Below, piece by piece: positions 1-11,572 of a stretch of 64,000 nucleotides of DNA. The stretch covers positions 158,288,501 through 158,352,500 of the forward strand of contig JASDFA010000010.1 of NCBI GenBank assembly GCA_035772735.1. The letters are read 5' to 3'. The notes beneath the pieces were generated by a model. It was not told the origin of the DNA. It searched no databases and saw only the letters and a list, made by a program, of their open reading frames with translations. Each line of letters begins with the position of its first letter. The stretch's first letter is position 1. Source of the DNA: Datura wrightii. Its lineage: Eukaryota; Streptophyta; Magnoliopsida; Solanales; Solanaceae. Both the position numbers and the translations under genes were made by a program.

Positions 1-522
1 TCAGTCAAGTAATTTAACAGGATTCAATTTGTATTTGTTTGAAACGAGAGTTGTAATAAAGTCCCACATAAAAGATATGATTTAAGGATTTCATTGAACT
101 TGCCTGATTTCTTCTATCATCTGTTCTTGATCAACTGGCATGATCGAGTTAAATTGCTTTATACTTTGGGGAACTAATCATCTACTGGAAACTTGAAATC
201 CAAGTAATCATCAGAAATTATCAAAAGCCATTTCATTTCGCTACTTAATTTCAGCGTAATTGCTTCAATCAACATCTAACAAGCACAGAGGGAAAAGAAA
301 CTACAACTTAAATAATTTCCTTTTGCGCAGTTGGACGCACCTCGATTATTTTATCGAGTGCTAGCTCCTATTAGTACAGATACCGAATAACTCTATCTCC
401 GAATGCTTAAGCAAATGAAAAGATATCCTCTAGTACACGACATCCTTGAGCGCCATTTGCACATGACAAACAATTTCATTTCTTAGTGCTAACATAGTCA
501 AAGTAAGTAAACTTCTTCGGCT

Positions 523-594
523 GGGGTATGATCAAGCTCCAAGTAACCACTCAATAGTGGGGTATGATCAGGTTACAAGTAACCACTCAAGAGT
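523..594. repeat. 36-bp tandem duplication
   Basis: Two adjacent 36-bp units (523-558 and 559-594) both begin GGGGTATGATCA and end with AAGTAACCACTCAA plus a few bases. They differ at a handful of positions. No function is evident. Confidence 0.7.
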
Positions 595-760
595 ACAGTG
601 GGATAATTGTGATCTCTTCACTCTCACCCAAACGTCTTGGTTTCGAATCCTAGGAATAAATAACCTTTTGAGTAGGGAGCGCAATACCCTTTACTAAACA
701 ACTCCAATGCGAATTTGGATTACTGATCCTAGTGGACTGTGGCCTCCAAATACCAGTTGA
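595..760 (+). mobile_element. Possible tRNA-derived SINE remnant
   Basis: The segment contains GGTTTCGAATCC near 640-651, which fits the RNA polymerase III B-box, about 40 bases after a weak A-box-like stretch (GTGATCTCTTCA). This arrangement is typical of tRNA-derived plant SINEs. The 3' end and target duplication are not clear, so the call is tentative. Confidence 0.35.
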
Positions 761-1140
761 TTAAGAGAAAGGCTGTAACTGGCTTCTTAAGCTCATCAAG
801 ATCCAATTACTATAGTTCAATCCCCATTCCACTTCCCAAAGAAAAATTTATAAATAGCAAAGTAAAAGGGAATAAGAGAAAAGGCAAAAACAAAGAGGAG
901 GGGTTGTGAGGTTGAGAGGAAAAGAGAGTTGAAAGCAAGCGAATAGGCATGGATCAATACACACATTTTATAGATTTACAGGTAACTGTGGAAACAGCTC
1001 CAGTGAACTCTGAAGAGATTATTATTTTGCAAGACAATTTCACATCTATGATGACTACATTGTTTCCTTGTGAAACCTAACAAAGCAAATTCAAATATAA
1101 CAAAGAGAAACTCCTTTCACTGAGTATAGACAAGAAACAG

Positions 1141-4100
1141 TTAACTCTGGCTTTCTGGATGATGGTCCCTGAGCTTCTCAGCTTCAAGTTTTCTCAAAGC
1201 AGTAGAACTCAGTTTGTCTCCACTTGATTCTTCAGAAACCAGATCTACAACTTCGATCTGCATAACATTTTCGACATGCAATTTCATAGTTGACAAAACA
1301 AAATGAATGATAAAAAGCCGAATACAGTAGCCCAAAGGGCACTGCTCTTAGGAGGCACGAGTCGGACCTTTAGCTGCGAGAGTCCTTTTTCAGCCCTCTT
1401 CCTATTAACAGACAGTCCACCGGGCAATGTCTCCTTGCTGTCACGCAAGAGGTTTAATTAGCAACATTAAACTAACAGAAAAGTAATACACTTGCCATTT
1501 AAAAAAAATAAAACACTAAAGTATTTTTGAGAAATTACAACTTTCTTTCACAGTCAACTTATGCTTTACTAAATTTGGTATTTACGAATAGAAGAGTTCT
1601 GCTAGAGTAATGCTCTTAAGATTCAAGATTTCAAAAACTTAAAAGTGTCATATTGTTGGGAGGAAACGCAAAAGCAATACATAAATGCAATAATTTGTAG
1701 AACATGGTGATGAGATACCTAGATAACAATTCTGCCAACAACCAACAGTAGCTTCTGGCTCTGGCTTTAAGAGAATGGATGTCTAAACTTTAACGGGGAA
1801 AGGGTGAAAGAGATCTAAATAGATAGAAGCAGATGTAAAGATTTCTTGCGTACCTGACAACAATGGCCTCCAAATTCTCATCAATGATTGATGGGCCATA
1901 GGGATCCACTATTGGTTCTACTTCCACTATCAGCTCAGGTTTTATAGACTGGATGTACGGTTTGCAGGAAGGAACATGTCATTGTCATCACAATACAAGT
2001 AGGAAAAGCCTTCTGCATGCTGAATGATGTATGTGGGTTTGATGGTGCCCTAATTTGCTTCAAAATCAAACCGTAGTATGCTGCTGACGGTCAAAGCATC
2101 AGCTACAGCATACTTTTCTAAGCCAAAGCCTTTTAGAAAGAAAAAGCATTTGTTGCTCTAGGAAGATTCGCATTGAAACAGAAAAAAGATTGGACATATT
2201 CCATTCAAACCCACCATCTCAGCTGGACCAGTACAGAAGGCTCTTTCTATGACACTCGAGATCAAAATATACTTGCCAAACCAGTTGATAGAAGAATAAA
2301 TGGACATAAAATTTTGAGCTTCAAGTACCTTGATGTAATCTTCAACATGTTGCATTCTTAGCTCAATTGGCTCTATCAGATCAACATACTGCCAAAGGAA
2401 GACAAATACATAAGCACTGCATAGAAATATAAGATGGAAGGAAGACAACAAAAAGTTACAAATGTAGTAAAAGATTGAAACTTAAGACTGTTAGAATAAG
2501 AGGATTAGACTCATCTGAAAACATTAGAAAATATAGCACTCTTTTTTTTTTTAAGGCGGTAAATAAGATAATATATACTTCAAACTCAAAACCTTCCTTA
2601 CCGAAAAAATCAAGAACAGGATTTTAACATTTTGGCTCATCAAACGTCCATAGAAATGATTATGAACTAGCTTTCAAAGCCCTAGAAATTTATTTACGCC
2701 ACTTGCAAGGATACATTTAAACTGTTTAGATAATTTTTTTGCAATCCTATTTAGATAAAAGATAAGGTAGAAAAAAATTTTGGCCAGGAAGGTGGCAGTA
2801 ACCTAGTGATGCAACTAGAACCTTGAGCCAAAGAAGACGAGCGAAATGTGAGAGCATAGAGAGATGTTCCATAAAATGTATCCCGTAAAAGGCTCCTCCA
2901 TGTAAATAACAAACTTCTCAGCAATATCTTTTAACAAAATTGAAGGTGGTATCAAGAGGATAGCTTGGTACTGCGGCCAGTAGCATATTTTTGTATTTAC
3001 TAAAAAAGCATCATAAGTTGATAAGCAGTTTCGAACTCGTTTCCCAACAACAAGAAAACAATTGAAAGACTACAAATTTCCAAAGGAAAAAAAAGGAAAG
3101 ACAACTTGGCATGATGTGCAGAAGATCTTCGACAAACACAATAGACTAGGAGATCAAAATGTGATCAACTGGAAACATATAGCAGTCACAGTCGAAGTAA
3201 TGCTGAGCCTACTTACACCATACTTTAATGTGGGAAATTAAAAAAGCATCAAGAAAACAGAGCCGATATGAATGAGCATATTGAGTTATCCATGATAAAC
3301 ATATATGTCACTATCCTGACATAGCAGGTGAAACCCCATTAGGCAAGGTGCAACAGTTGCCTCAATAGCTCATTTAATAGAACTCAGAAGTCATCAGGAC
3401 TTCTTCTTTTTCTTTATTTATGTAACTTTTTCTTGTATACATCAAATTCTATATATCCATAGTATGCATTGCACCGACCATTTAAATTGAAATTTTAAAA
3501 CCAGGAAAATACAAAAAAACAAAAGGTTGGAAGAAACCTCCAGAGATGGACATCAGGACATGAGCCTACTATACTTTTTTATCTATTTTAAGTCATATTT
3601 CCAAGTTGAAGATTTTAGAAATGAAGTAACTCTAATCTTTTTAGATTCCCACATAGCCAAGTAACCTATTTTCATATATCTTACATCATGCTCCATCCAA
3701 AACTCCCAATTGATTTGTGCAATTTTCAAGAAACATACATAAAATACCACTCTCCAATTTTCTTCGAAAGATTCTAGACTATACATGTTGCGTTTGCAAA
3801 AAGGGGAAAATAGCAAAGAGTAAATAAAAGATCCTATTTTTTCATTCTCTTCTGCATCTTCTCAAATATAAATCTAAGTAGCCTCCAATAGGCACCCTAC
3901 GCTTGAATTTGTAGAATTTCTAAGTAGAAATTCCAAATTCAAAGCTTCCCCATTCCAATTTCAATAAAGGATGAGCTCATCAACTATGTAATAGCAAAGC
4001 ATCAAGAAACAAACTAAATACAGAGTATAAACATGAACTTACCTGTTTCTTAGTCAACATTGGACCATCGCAAACACCAATGACAATTCGATTCTTCGCC

Positions 4101-4312
4101 AAATCCGCTGCCGACTACAAAAACTCATCACTTATTAAGCTTTTTTCTTTGATCAATGAAATCATTATCTGGAAGAATGAGGAAAACGGTATCGTAGAAA
4201 CCTTAAGAAAAAGCCGGTGACCATCGTGTAAGCGATCAAAAGTGCCTCCAAGAACGACGGCAGTGTAGGAATTAGGTGGGAATAAGGTGGACTTGGAGTT
4301 TGCTTCATCCAT
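1141..4312 (-). CDS. COAD: Phosphopantetheine adenylyltransferase (CoA biosynthesis)
   Basis: Encodes the enzyme that joins 4'-phosphopantetheine to AMP from ATP, giving dephospho-CoA, the penultimate step of CoA synthesis. Six exons are placed by GT-AG borders: 4312-4202, 4114-4043, 2388-2329, 1948-1854, 1437-1368 and 1257-1141. They sum to 525 bp, a complete frame of 174 residues, close to the usual plant length. The nucleotidyltransferase signature is visible: GGTFDRLHDGH near the N-terminus, with HDGH at residues 29-32, and a C-terminal SSTALR (153-158) that matches the second conserved ATP-binding motif of the family. The start ATG at 4312 precedes the conserved fold by about 16 residues. 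No transit peptide is evident, which fits a cytosolic enzyme. Exons 2 and 3 are separated by a 1.65-kb intron. Confidence is high from motif order and clean phasing. Confidence 0.93.
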
Positions 4313-4390
4313 TACTGCGGGACAACTCCGATGATTGATGCTATATTTATCTATTAGAAGGATCCAGAGTTTGTCCAGTGTTTCATAAAA

Positions 4391-4507
4391 TTAGTGAATT
4401 AGTACCCAAACTATCATTTTTAGCACATTAGCACTGTCCAAAAGACAATTGGTGAATTAGTCCCCAAACTATCCTTTTTGGCACATTAGCACATAGTCCA
4501 AATCAAG
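4391..4507. repeat. 58-bp tandem duplication upstream of COAD
   Basis: Two near-identical units with a 58-bp period (about 4391-4448 and 4449-4507) share GTGAATTAGT, CCCAAACTATC and AGCACATTAGCAC. They lie 80-195 bp upstream of the COAD start codon, so they are in its promoter or 5' UTR region. Any regulatory role is only inference. Confidence 0.7.
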
Positions 4508-5467
4508 AAGCATATTCAGATTCTCAGTCACTACTATTACTTTCTCTTTCATTTCAAATCTTTTTGTTATTTCAATTATGGAATAAACAAGTAAATTTAA
4601 GACTATTAATATTTTTCTCAAGAAACATAAAAACATCTTAAATTAATTAATTAATGAAACTTCAGATAAATATAACCCAAAATATTTATAAATTATTTTA
4701 AAAATTAATAGAGAAAAAGCTTAAAGTGTTTCGTCCATTTTAAATGTTGCTCAAATCATATTCAATAGTTCTCATCTCAATTTGAAATGAGAAAAGTAAC
4801 ATCTTTATCGTATTACATTTTCAAAAAAATTGACTGAAATATTAACTTAAAGAAAATTATATTAAATGATTCAAATATTATGATTTGGGCAAATAAAAAA
4901 TTCAAAGCAATTACACTTTTAAACTTAATTACTAAAAAAAAAAAAGAAGAAGGAAGCTGACCGAGAAAACATATATAAAAAATAAAAATAAATAGATAAA
5001 TAAAGCGGCAAGCAAACATATTAAATAAAGTCATATTCAATTAAATTAACCTACTGATATTGCTGATTTATATTTGTCTAAATGCTGTGAAAATTAGCGA
5101 TGTCTTTCACTACTTTTCTCATCTTTTGGATTTGTTTTATTTTTTCCAGATTTTTTCCTAATTCTCAAGGCTCTAATCTACGTTTATGTACTTCATATTT
5201 CTGCATGAAACCTAATTTTACGTATCTAAATATTCTTTCTCTTAATACTATTGATATTCTTATGTTTCTTGCATAATATGCACTATTTGAGTTGTGGTTT
5301 ATCTATTATCAGTTGATCACCATGTATCTATCTATATTTATATATAATTGTAGGCAATAGTTAGTCTACAACAATAAAAACATACGTCTACACAATAATA
5401 AAAGTTCAATAAATAATTTCAGTACTCTGCGTATCATACGGGTATGTATCCTAATCTAAATTAATAA
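4508..5467. other. AT-rich intergenic sequence
   Basis: Very AT-rich sequence upstream of COAD with no coding signal. The only open frames are low-complexity Phe/Ile/Leu-rich stretches of the kind expected from AT-rich DNA. Confidence 0.5.
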
Positions 5468-5751
5468 GAGACTTTATTTCAAAATACGGGTATATTTTAA
5501 TTTTTTGATTTTATTTTAAAATAAATGGTGTTTTACATAATCAAGAAGACATTAATGATGTTCTTCCAATTTTAGCCTTATTTAAATGGAGAGAGTCTTA
5601 CATAATTAAGAAAATACTAAATGGTTACATCTTTTTCAAGATATTAATTAAGGGTAAATTGATAAAAATATATTTTATTTTATAGGAATGAGTAGTTCTT
5701 TTAAGGGGTATGTCAACACTAAAAACATCACTTATTTTAAAACGGAGGGAG
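5468..5751. mobile_element. Stowaway-type MITE, copy 1
   Basis: Its interior matches the copies at 6969, 9059 and 17844 (ACATAATCAAGAAGA, TTAATGATGTTCTTCC, GGAATGAGTAGTT). It ends in ACTTATTTTAAAACGGAGGGAG, the CTCCCTCCGT-type terminus of Stowaway (Tc1/mariner-related) MITEs. The left end is degenerate, so the start is approximate. Confidence 0.65.
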
Positions 5752-6966
5752 TGGTACTTTATTTAGAAATATTCCGAGGAGAATTTAAGCTAATATAGTA
5801 AGGATAATTTAGTCGAGTACAGGTATAAAAATAATAATCTCAAAATAACATTTAAGATTAACTTTATTTCATATTTTAATGTTAAATATATTAGTTAATT
5901 TTAAAATTTATTTTATCTTATTATTCATATTAAATAATAAAATTACTATTTCATATAAAAAATAAATAAAATAAATCACATGAATATCTCAATATATCCT
6001 TACTTATCATATTCTGCGTAGCAAACGATTAAAACTATTTACATAATAAAATCACTTAAAAGCTGTAGATAAATTTAGGCTGCCAACTTTGCGAGACAAT
6101 TTTTTCTCATAAATATTATTTGGTATATTATTGGATTCATTTTTGAATTTCTCTTAAGATGAGTTGAAAAAGTTAATTTTAACTAATTTTTTCAAGTAAT
6201 TTTTTTTCACTCACAAAATTTAATTTTTTGAAAATTAAATACATTTACGAATTACATGACTTGATTTTCAAATACTTTGTGTAATCTTTAATTAAATATT
6301 ATTTTTTCTTCAAAATTTTGTTTTTTCTATGTCCAAATGCTTATAAAATCTTAATCAAAGGTGAAATAGTTCTTGTTATCCTTCTGTATTTCAGATAATA
6401 ATTACATAATTATATAAATCAGTTTATGCTTTTAGAAAAATAGTAAAAAAAATTAATAGAAACATAGAAAAAGTGGAAAAGTATTTTAATTTCACAAGTT
6501 ATTTGTGTATCTTTAAAATATTATAATCCTTCCGTTATTATCAAGGTTTGAGTTGTTTCCTGTAGAATAGAACGGAAATGCAAATTTATAATAGTGATAA
6601 TGCAAATTACAAAACTTTGGTGAACTCAACAAATAAAGTTGATCACACGATATTTACTTATTTTTTTAAAACGGTGCAGAAATGAAAGGATAAAATTTGC
6701 AAAAATGTTGGTGTTTTCAATAATATATAAACTTTGAAGCAAGACCTCTAAATTTATAGACAATGAAAGGGTAAGATCGAGATGTACAATTTAAAAAGCG
6801 CCTTTTGATGTAATCCAAAAAACTTTTTTTCTCATTTCTCATTCACGTCTCTAGAATCCTAATAGTTTTTGATTTTATTTAGTAATTCTCCTAAATACTA
6901 CAGTATTCTTCAATTTTATTTATTTATTTAGTTTGCTTTGTTTATCATTTTATCTGTGGTTGCTAC
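5752..6966. other. AT-rich intergenic sequence
   Basis: No coding signal, RNA gene or well-bounded element recognised. The base composition is uniformly AT-rich. Confidence 0.45.
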
Positions 6967-6968
6967 TA

Positions 6969-7218
6969 CTCCCTCCATTTTAAAATAAAAAGTGGTGTTT
7001 TACACAATCAAACAGATATTAATAATGTTCTTCCAACTTTGCCCTTATTTAAATGGAGCAAGTTTTGCATAATCAAGAAAATATTAAAGAGTTACATTTT
7101 TTTCAAGGTATTTATTAGTGATAAGTAGGTAAAAATATATTTTTTTATTTAGAAATGAGCAGTTTTCTTAAGAGGTGTGTCCAAGCTAAAAATACCACTT
7201 ATTTTAAAATGGAGAAAG
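6969..7218. mobile_element. Stowaway-type MITE, copy 2
   Basis: A 250-bp element beginning CTCCCTCCATTTTAAAATAA and ending TTATTTTAAAATGGAGAAAG, flanked by TA on both sides (6967-6968 and 7219-7220). The terminal inverted repeat and TA target duplication are diagnostic of Stowaway MITEs. It is the best-bounded copy of this family in the window. Confidence 0.82.
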
Positions 7219-7385
7219 TATTTTTTTCCTCTATTATTTTTTATATGCTTTACTTAAATCGAGAATCTAGCAAAAATAATTTCCCTATCTTCACAAAATA
7301 AAAATAAAACTACTTACACATTGCTTATTCTAACTTGTGGACATATTTATGTGGGGGCAGTTGGTTGGTGCATGTGTGTCCTGGT

Positions 7386-8242
7386 CAGGGGTGTTCATGG
7401 TTCGGTTTGGGTCAGTTTTTGATTAAAATCAAAATCAAACCAATTTAGTCAGTTTTTAAATTTCTAAAATCAAACCAAATAAAATAAATAACCACCGGTT
7501 TGGTTCTTATCGGTTTGGTTCAATTTTTTGATTTATAACTAGCAAATAACGATAAATTAATAATAGTAAAACTATAGAGACATGAAATAATTATTTCAAG
7601 TGAACATTAGGAATAAACAAGTTTCTCTCTACTATCACGATATGAATGTATCTTAATCTTCTATTATTTTTCAACACTATTTCAAAGTTTTAGCATGTTT
7701 AAGTTGCATAACTATAGAGGCTTTTTCACTTCACATGTCTAATATCCACACAGAAACAATATACAACTTTAAATAAAATAGTCAATCCTTCAAAAATCAA
7801 AGAGGTAAGCGATTGAAGAATCGATGGATGTCTTAGCAAAGAAAATTAAAAGAATTGGCAATATGTCACACCACATATAAACAATTAGACTTAGAGTGTT
7901 GAGTATGGACATATTTTTTGAGCAATAGAATTTAAAAGTGTTGCAATGCATGTGAAATAAAGTATACTAAAACTAAATTAATGATTAAAAGGTATAAAAT
8001 ATTTATAATTATTTATGAAAAACTAATAACATATATTCAAATAATTATAAAATTTATCGGTTCGGTTTGATTATTTCTTCGGGGTTTTTTTAGTAAAATC
8101 AAAATCAAACCAAATATTAACGATTTTTAAAATTTAAAACCAAATCAAACCAATCCAAACTAAATATTAATATTTTTAATCAGATTAATTTGATTTACAA
8201 TTTAATTTAATTTAATTTTTCACCAAATCATGAATACCGCTA
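7386..8242. mobile_element. Non-autonomous hAT-type element with 8-bp target duplication
   Basis: The 857-bp element begins CAGGGGTGTTCATGGTTCGG and ends, read on the opposite strand, TAGCGGTATTCATGATTTGG, an imperfect terminal inverted repeat. A perfect 8-bp direct repeat GTCCTGGT flanks it (7378-7385 and 8243-8250), as hAT transposases produce. Internally both ends are rich in CGGTTTGGTT and AAATCAAACC motifs. There is no transposase ORF, so it would need a transposase in trans. Confidence 0.85.
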
Positions 8243-8690
8243 GTCCTGGTGATAGCATACGACAACAGGCGTGAACTGATTTTCACTTTCACATTTTTAT
8301 CCTGTTTCCTAGTATGAATTTTATGTTATTTAAAAATTATCACAAATACTATAATGTATAATGAGCATGGATCACCACTGGCATACACATGATTTTGCAC
8401 TTAGTTGTATTAGTTTTGTTATCATACTATATAATATTTTAGTTGAATCTTCTAAGTCTTGTCAGTGTAGTGTATGCATACATTTTCCTTTTTTCTTGCT
8501 AAAATTATGTTATAAATTGGAGGAACAATTTCTAATCTCAAAAAATAAAATAAAATTATGATCTGATCAATCGTTTTTCTTGTAATGATATCCCTTATTA
8601 AATTTAGCATTGTCCAATGTTTTACACTGCAATATGTTAATGTATACTTAAAAAAAAAAAAATTTATACTATAAATATTCTGGTTCCTAT

Positions 8691-8828
8691 ATACTTCCAT
8701 ATTTCAAAATAAGTTATGTTTTTAGTTTGGCCATACCTTTAAGAAAATTATTCATTCCTAAAAAATAAAATGTAGCTTTATCAATTTATCCTTAATAAAT
8801 ACCTTTAAAAAATGTTAACTCTTTAGTA
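8691..8828. mobile_element. Stowaway-type MITE fragment, inverted
   Basis: Starts with CTTCCATATTTCAAAATAAGTTATG and carries the reverse complement of the family interior (AAAATTATTCATTCCTAAAAAATAAAATG). It stops at about 8828, where a different MITE begins, so it looks truncated or interrupted. Confidence 0.55.
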
Positions 8829-9056
8829 CTCTCTCTGTTTCATTTTAGTTGGTAGGATAAGATTTACACATCAATTAAGAAAAAATTAATAGGAATTGCA
8901 ATTTGACTAAATAACCTTATTATTTTAATAGGTACTTTTGGAAACATACAACAATAATTCTTTTCATATTTTAGAATGACTTTAAGTACTAAGAGTATAA
9001 TTGGAAAAAATATGATCAGTTGTCTCTTGAATTTTGAAACATATATTTTTAATAAC
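8829..9056. mobile_element. Second Stowaway-like MITE family member
   Basis: Begins CTCTCTCTGTTTCATTTTAG, a Stowaway-like terminus, but its interior differs from the neighbouring family. The right end is not clear. It sits between two members of the first family, forming a cluster of insertions. Confidence 0.45.
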
Positions 9057-9058
9057 TA

Positions 9059-9336
9059 CTCCTTCTGTTTCAAAATAAGTGGTGTTTTAGCCTTTTAATT
9101 TTGTTCAAAATAAGTGTTGTGTTACATAATCAAGAAGATATTAATTATGTTCTTCCAATTTTATCTCTATTTAAATAGAGAGAGTTTTACATAACTAATA
9201 AAATACTAAAGAGTTACAACTTTTTCAAGATATTTATTAAGGGTAAGTTGGTAAAAATATATTTTACTTTATAGGAATGAGTAATTTTCTTAAAGTGTGT
9301 GTTCAAGCTAAAACCACTTATTTTAAACGGAAAGAG
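9059..9336. mobile_element. Stowaway-type MITE, copy 3
   Basis: Begins CTCCTTCTGTTTCAAAATAA after a TA and ends CACTTATTTTAAACGGAAAGAG. The interior is colinear with the copies at 5468 and 6969. The right-hand TA is mutated to TT. Confidence 0.72.
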
Positions 9337-9769
9337 TTTTCTTTGTTATCTAAAATTCTCTTCATTTAAATAAGATTAAAATTAGAAAAACATTATTAAT
9401 ATTTTCTTAATTATATAAAACATCACTTATTTTAAAATAAAATTAATAAATAAAAATATAACTTATTTTAAAACAAAGAAAATTATTATGAAATGTCAAT
9501 TTGTCTTAATACCGTAAAAAGCTACAAAATGTCAGACTACACAAAAGTTTTAAACTCATGAAAAGCTACAATTCAAGTATCTATTGTTGATGGAAAAGTT
9601 TAATCTAGGTGGTTGAATCTAAATTTGCATCCACCTAGAGTTTAATTTTTTACCTTATAATCTTTAGTCTTTTCACAATATATGATATAAAATATTTTTT
9701 TAAAAAGTTTTCTTTTTCAATTCATATAATTATATGATTTTTTTTTATGACTAAATTTTTTATTATTAA
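9337..9769. other. AT-rich intergenic sequence
   Basis: No coding or structural feature recognised. Confidence 0.4.
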
Positions 9770-10060
9770 AGTATGAATTACAAAGCTGCTGCCCAGCTTA
9801 CGTCACAAACTAGGCTATCTCAACAAACTACAATGCTATAAGATTTATTACATATAATCATGGATAATAATCTAGCTCCGAGATCCTATTCTTCAATTTA
9901 GGCTTCAAACTAGCAAGATATACAACCTCTGGCCACCACTCAATACTTTGAAATAATCTTCGATTCGTTTCAAACTATATATGATACACACACACTGGCA
10001 TTATCAGAATATGTGCCAATGCCGAGTTCCTCTTAGAATGCTGCAGTAATCATAGGTATT
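9770..10060 (-). mobile_element. LINE 3'-end relic
   Basis: Minus-strand conceptual translation gives a stretch reading VYHIW, then FQSIEWWPE, resembling the C-terminal zinc-binding reverse-transcriptase region of plant L1-type LINEs. It is followed by an AT-rich 3' tail. It is short and interrupted by stops. Confidence 0.45.
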
Positions 10061-10694
10061 TTTTTAAAATCCAAATACACTCAAGAGAAATAAAAGATTT
10101 TTACTAAATTACTTTTAATAAAAAAAATTGTACCTATTTAATGTTATTGTTTCTTAGGTACATAAAGAGTCATTTATCTAAATACCGATAAATTTAGAAG
10201 AAAAAAATAATACAGAAAATTTATTTTGAATCAAATATATTAGCTAAATACAGCGTGTGGACAGTATCAAAGTATCAATTGTTGATTGATCTAATCAAAC
10301 GAGAGAAGTGGCTTAACCAACAATAATCACGCAATTAAGACAGAATCAAATAGTTGAATGTTGATCGAGTCCTAATTGCTTTGGCGTCTAAAAGATTTGT
10401 CAAACCTTTATTCAACAACAAAATAGTTCCACCTTCAAATTACCAAAATTTTATGAAAAAATTTTGCCCTCTAAAATTAATTTTGTCACTTTCATTAAAT
10501 AAATAATAAAAATTAAAAATTAAAAGACAAAAATTGAAAATCATTCAAAAAATAATCCGTGCAAAAACTTGTAAGCATAATTCCCCACGTAACAGCTAAC
10601 AAGCATAGGCAGTTGAGTATGACTTGGGTTTTTGCTATTCCTTTTATTTGTTTATGACGTGGGCTTCTGACTTGTGAGGAGCAATAGAATTGCC
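10061..10694. other. AT-rich intergenic sequence
   Basis: No feature recognised between the LINE scrap and the long inverted repeat. Confidence 0.4.
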
Positions 10695-11380
10695 CAATTG
10701 TGAGTTTCGCATCGAAATAGATAAAAAATTTTGTTAAAATTTCAAAATGGCCTACGAAATTGGAGTTTATCGGAAGGAATATTTCGTTCCACCTGCCACG
10801 AGGATCAATTAAAATGTAGAAAAAAAAAAAGAATAATTAAAACTCGTTGGACTTCCAACGAAGTCTTTTATATATATATTTATAAATTTTTTCTTTTACT
10901 AATTTATAATTAAAAAATTAAAAAAAATTAGAAAAACCTTATTGGAAGCCCACGAGGTTCCATTTAGGTTTATCTTTAAAAACTTTTTTTAAATTCTTCG
11001 TTGCAGGAGGAACGAGGATAGTGTAATATACTTCCCTTTAGTTAAGGAGTTAAAAATAATATATTTTCTTTTCTTTATTTCTCTTGAATCCTTTATAAAT
11101 AAATACTAGTGATCAATAATAAATATTACAAATATGCAAAAGGCTGATTATAATTAAACGTGCAAATCAAAGATATTTAGCCATTGTTTTACTACACCAA
11201 ACAATGAAACCTAAATTGAAATCAAATTAAAAAACTAAAGGGAAGCATATTACACGATCCTCGTTCCTCCTGCAACGAGTAACTTAAATTTATTTTTTTT
11301 GAAAAAAATAAATTTAAATGGAACTTTATTGGGCTTTCAATGAGGTTTTTCTATTTTTTTTAATTACAAATCAGTAAAAG

Positions 11381-11436
<56 letters not shown>

Positions 11437-11572
11437 ATAATTTTTTTTTGTATTTTAATTGAACCTCGTTGCAGGTGAAACGAAATATCCCTTTTGATAA
11501 ACTCCAACTTTCGTGGTTCATTTTGAAATTTTAACAAATTTTTTATCCGTTTCGGGCCGAATTCGCCAATTG
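10695..11572. repeat. Long inverted repeat (foldback), arms of about 340 bp
   Basis: The left arm (10695 to about 11044) and right arm (about 11231-11572) are imperfect reverse complements. Matching landmarks are CAATTG at both outer ends, TTGTTAAAATTTCAAAATG near each outer end, and CTAAAGGGAAG then CCTCGTTCCTCCTGCAACGA at the inner ends. The spacer is about 185 bp. The right arm carries an expanded AT microsatellite. A transcript across it could form a long hairpin. No transposase and no clear target duplication were found. Confidence 0.8.
11383..11433. repeat. (AT)n microsatellite
   Basis: About 25 AT dinucleotides in the right arm of the long inverted repeat. Confidence 0.95.

Larger units (their letters stand above)
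1..1140. other. Region downstream of COAD, no protein gene seen
   Basis: AT-rich sequence beyond the stop codon of the minus-strand COAD gene. The first few hundred bases next to the stop should hold its 3' UTR. I see no convincing coding exon. The stretch holds a 36-bp tandem duplication and a short tRNA-like segment, listed separately. Confidence 0.5.
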
